From Nostoc carneum NIES-2107 (GTDB lineage: Bacteria > Cyanobacteriota > Cyanobacteriia > Cyanobacteriales > Nostocaceae), in the NCBI GenBank assembly GCA_002368155.1, contig AP018180.1, positions 5,603,007 through 5,667,006 of the forward strand: a stretch of 64,000 nucleotides of DNA, written 5' to 3'. Positions 62,707-64,000 of this stretch are shown in pieces; the stretch's first letter is position 1; each line of letters begins with the position of its first letter. Under the pieces are notes generated by a model, which saw only the letters and a list, made by a program, of their open reading frames with translations, ran no database searches and was not told the origin of the DNA. The position numbers and the translations under genes were made by a program.

Positions 62707-64000
62707 GTGCGATCGCCTTCCCGAATCAGTCCCCCCCAAACCGAGAATCACACCCAGCCTAAAACCATCAAGACTGTGGTAACGCCGCAACGGGCCTCCG
62801 GTGGGTTCGCCCTCCTGGACAGCCTCCAGCGTCACGGTGTTGAGTATATTTTTGGTTATCCCGGTGGCGCAATTTTGCCAATTTACGATGACCTTTACAA
62901 GGTGGAAGCCACAAGTGGTATTAAGCACATTCTTGTGCGCCACGAACAAGGCGCTTCCCATGCGGCTGATGGCTATGCCCGTGCTACAGGTAAGGTAGGA
63001 GTGTGTTTTGGTACTTCTGGCCCAGGGGCGACTAACTTGGTAACAGGTATCGCTACCGCCTACATGGACTCAATCCCCATGATTGTGGTGACTGGACAAG
63101 TACCACGGGCATCCATTGGTACAGACGCATTTCAAGAAACTGATATTTACGGTATTACCTTACCAATTGTTAAACACTCTTATGTAGTGCGTGACCCCAG
63201 AGATATGGCTCGCATTGTGGCAGAAGCATTCCACATTGCTAGCACCGGCAGACCAGGGCCAGTATTAATTGATGTTCCTAAAGATGTAGCCTTAGAAGAA
63301 TTTGACTATGTACCAGTAGAACCTGGTTCTGTAAAATTACGCGGCTATCGTCCCACAGTTAAAGGCAATCCCCGTCAAATCAATGCTGCAATTCAGTTAA
63401 TTAGTGAAAGCCGTCGACCGTTATTGTATGTCGGTGGTGGTGCGATCGCAGCTGGGGCACATGAAGAAGTTAAGGAATTAGCTGAGTTATTCAATATCCC
63501 TGTGACTACCACTTTGATGGGAATCGGGATTTTTGACGAACATCATCCCCTAGCTTTGGGTATGTTGGGGATGCATGGCACAGCTTACGCTAACTTTGCT
63601 GTGACTGATTGCGACTTGTTAATTTGCGTGGGCGCAAGATTTGATGACCGAGTAACTGGGAAGTTAGATGAATTTGCTTCCAAGGCGAAAGTCATTCACA
63701 TCGACATCGACCCCGCCGAAGTTGGTAAAAACCGCGTTCCAGATGTACCCATTGTTGGTGATGTGCGGAATGTCTTAAGTGACTTGCTGCGTCGCTGCAA
63801 ACACACAGGTACAAAAGGTACACCCAACCAAAACCAAGAATGGTTGAACCTGGTTAACCGTTGGCGGGAAGAATACCCCCTAGTTGTACCCCAACATCCC
63901 GATAGCATCTCTCCCCAAGAGGTAATTGTGGAAGTCGGTCGCCAAGCACCCGATGCTTTCTACACTACAGATGTTGGTCAACATCAAATGTGGGCAGCAC
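62707..64000 (+). CDS. ilvB: Acetolactate synthase large subunit (partial, N-terminal 431 residues)
   Basis: A thiamine-diphosphate enzyme making acetolactate/acetohydroxybutyrate for valine, leucine and isoleucine. I chose GTG 62707 because AGAGG lies 7 nt upstream; a leader of about 35 residues ([20 protein letters not shown]) precedes [20 protein letters not shown]. The catalytic Glu is in [15 protein letters not shown], and the FAD/core region reads [20 protein letters not shown] and [16 protein letters not shown]. The frame is open at the right edge, ending [10 protein letters not shown] in the TPP domain, so about a quarter of the protein is missing. Confidence 0.95.
   Translation, partial: MRSPSRISPPQTENHTQPKTIKTVVTPQRASGGFALLDSLQRHGVEYIFGYPGGAILPIYDDLYKVEATSGIKHILVRHEQGASHAADGYARATGKVGVCFGTSGPGATNLVTGIATAYMDSIPMIVVTGQVPRASIGTDAFQETDIYGITLPIVKHSYVVRDPRDMARIVAEAFHIASTGRPGPVLIDVPKDVALEEFDYVPVEPGSVKLRGYRPTVKGNPRQINAAIQLISESRRPLLYVGGGAIAAGAHEEVKELAELFNIPVTTTLMGIGIFDEHHPLALGMLGMHGTAYANFAVTDCDLLICVGARFDDRVTGKLDEFASKAKVIHIDIDPAEVGKNRVPDVPIVGDVRNVLSDLLRRCKHTGTKGTPNQNQEWLNLVNRWREEYPLVVPQHPDSISPQEVIVEVGRQAPDAFYTTDVGQHQMWAA

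Overview
This window looks like a chromosomal segment of a filamentous, heterocyst-forming cyanobacterium (Nostoc/Calothrix/Tolypothrix type). The evidence is the abundant HIP1 octamer GCGATCGC, the heptanucleotide repeats (CCCCA[A/G]T, CAACAGT and relatives) known from this group, xisHI, and many cyanobacterium-restricted genes (zeta-carotene desaturase, DUF1995, DUF3288, a plant/cyanobacterial-type TamB, Uma2 families). No rRNA, tRNA or CRISPR array was seen. The coding layout is a mosaic of housekeeping genes and accessory islands, with much intergenic DNA filled by short repeats and MITE-like elements.

Layout. 1-6200: a partial hypothetical gene, a large secreted zinc metalloprotease, a DUF1995 protein, and xisHI with a nonsense codon in xisH. 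6379-10327: a 21-nt tandem repeat and STAND locus 1, a small hydrophobic protein followed by a NACHT ATPase with 14 HEAT repeats. 10657-22442: CPBP membrane protease, TM2 protein plus a 56-residue membrane protein, copper-type P-ATPase, FHA protein, a TIGR01777 oxidoreductase, a TPR protein, an A-type Fe-S carrier and a large cyanobacterial protein. 22443-25348: a gene-poor stretch with a ribbon-helix-helix gene and strong hairpins. 25349-33227: zds operon, cobQ plus a 2Fe-2S ferredoxin, peroxiredoxin Q, a secreted protein, and an ABC-2 exporter. 33661-39773: a compositionally distinct SDR, a subtilase, DUF3288 and ClpC.

40014-51547 is the second accessory island. It holds two Uma2 genes, a PD-(D/E)XK-like gene split by an IS630 element, a Ser/Thr kinase with an internal repeat array, STAND locus 2 (small hydrophobic protein plus NB-ARC/TPR protein), a DUF559 protein, a nonsense-mutated gene and tandem repeats. 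52154-64000 returns to core functions: TamB, another Uma2 protein, a ferrochelatase-like protein with a natural seven-histidine tail, an MFS transporter and the start of acetolactate synthase (ilvB).

The most interesting signal is shared by the two STAND loci. Each has a small N-terminal hydrophobic domain with an Asn/Gln-rich tail and a downstream ATPase with near-identical superstructure repeats, and in both the ATPase lacks a convincing start of its own. In locus 1 the two parts are in the same frame, separated by one TGA followed by CTA. In locus 2 the ATPase frame is exactly -1 to the small gene, and a textbook X_XXY_YYZ heptamer (C_CCA_AAG) sits directly before the small gene's TAA. This suggests that a controlled fraction of a fused effector-ATPase protein is made by recoding. 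It is an inference that comparative or proteomic data could test. Other items are two genes broken by a single TAA, an IS insertion that can be reversed on paper to restore an intact ORF, a heptamer repeat absorbed into a P-ATPase coding sequence, and several MITE families.
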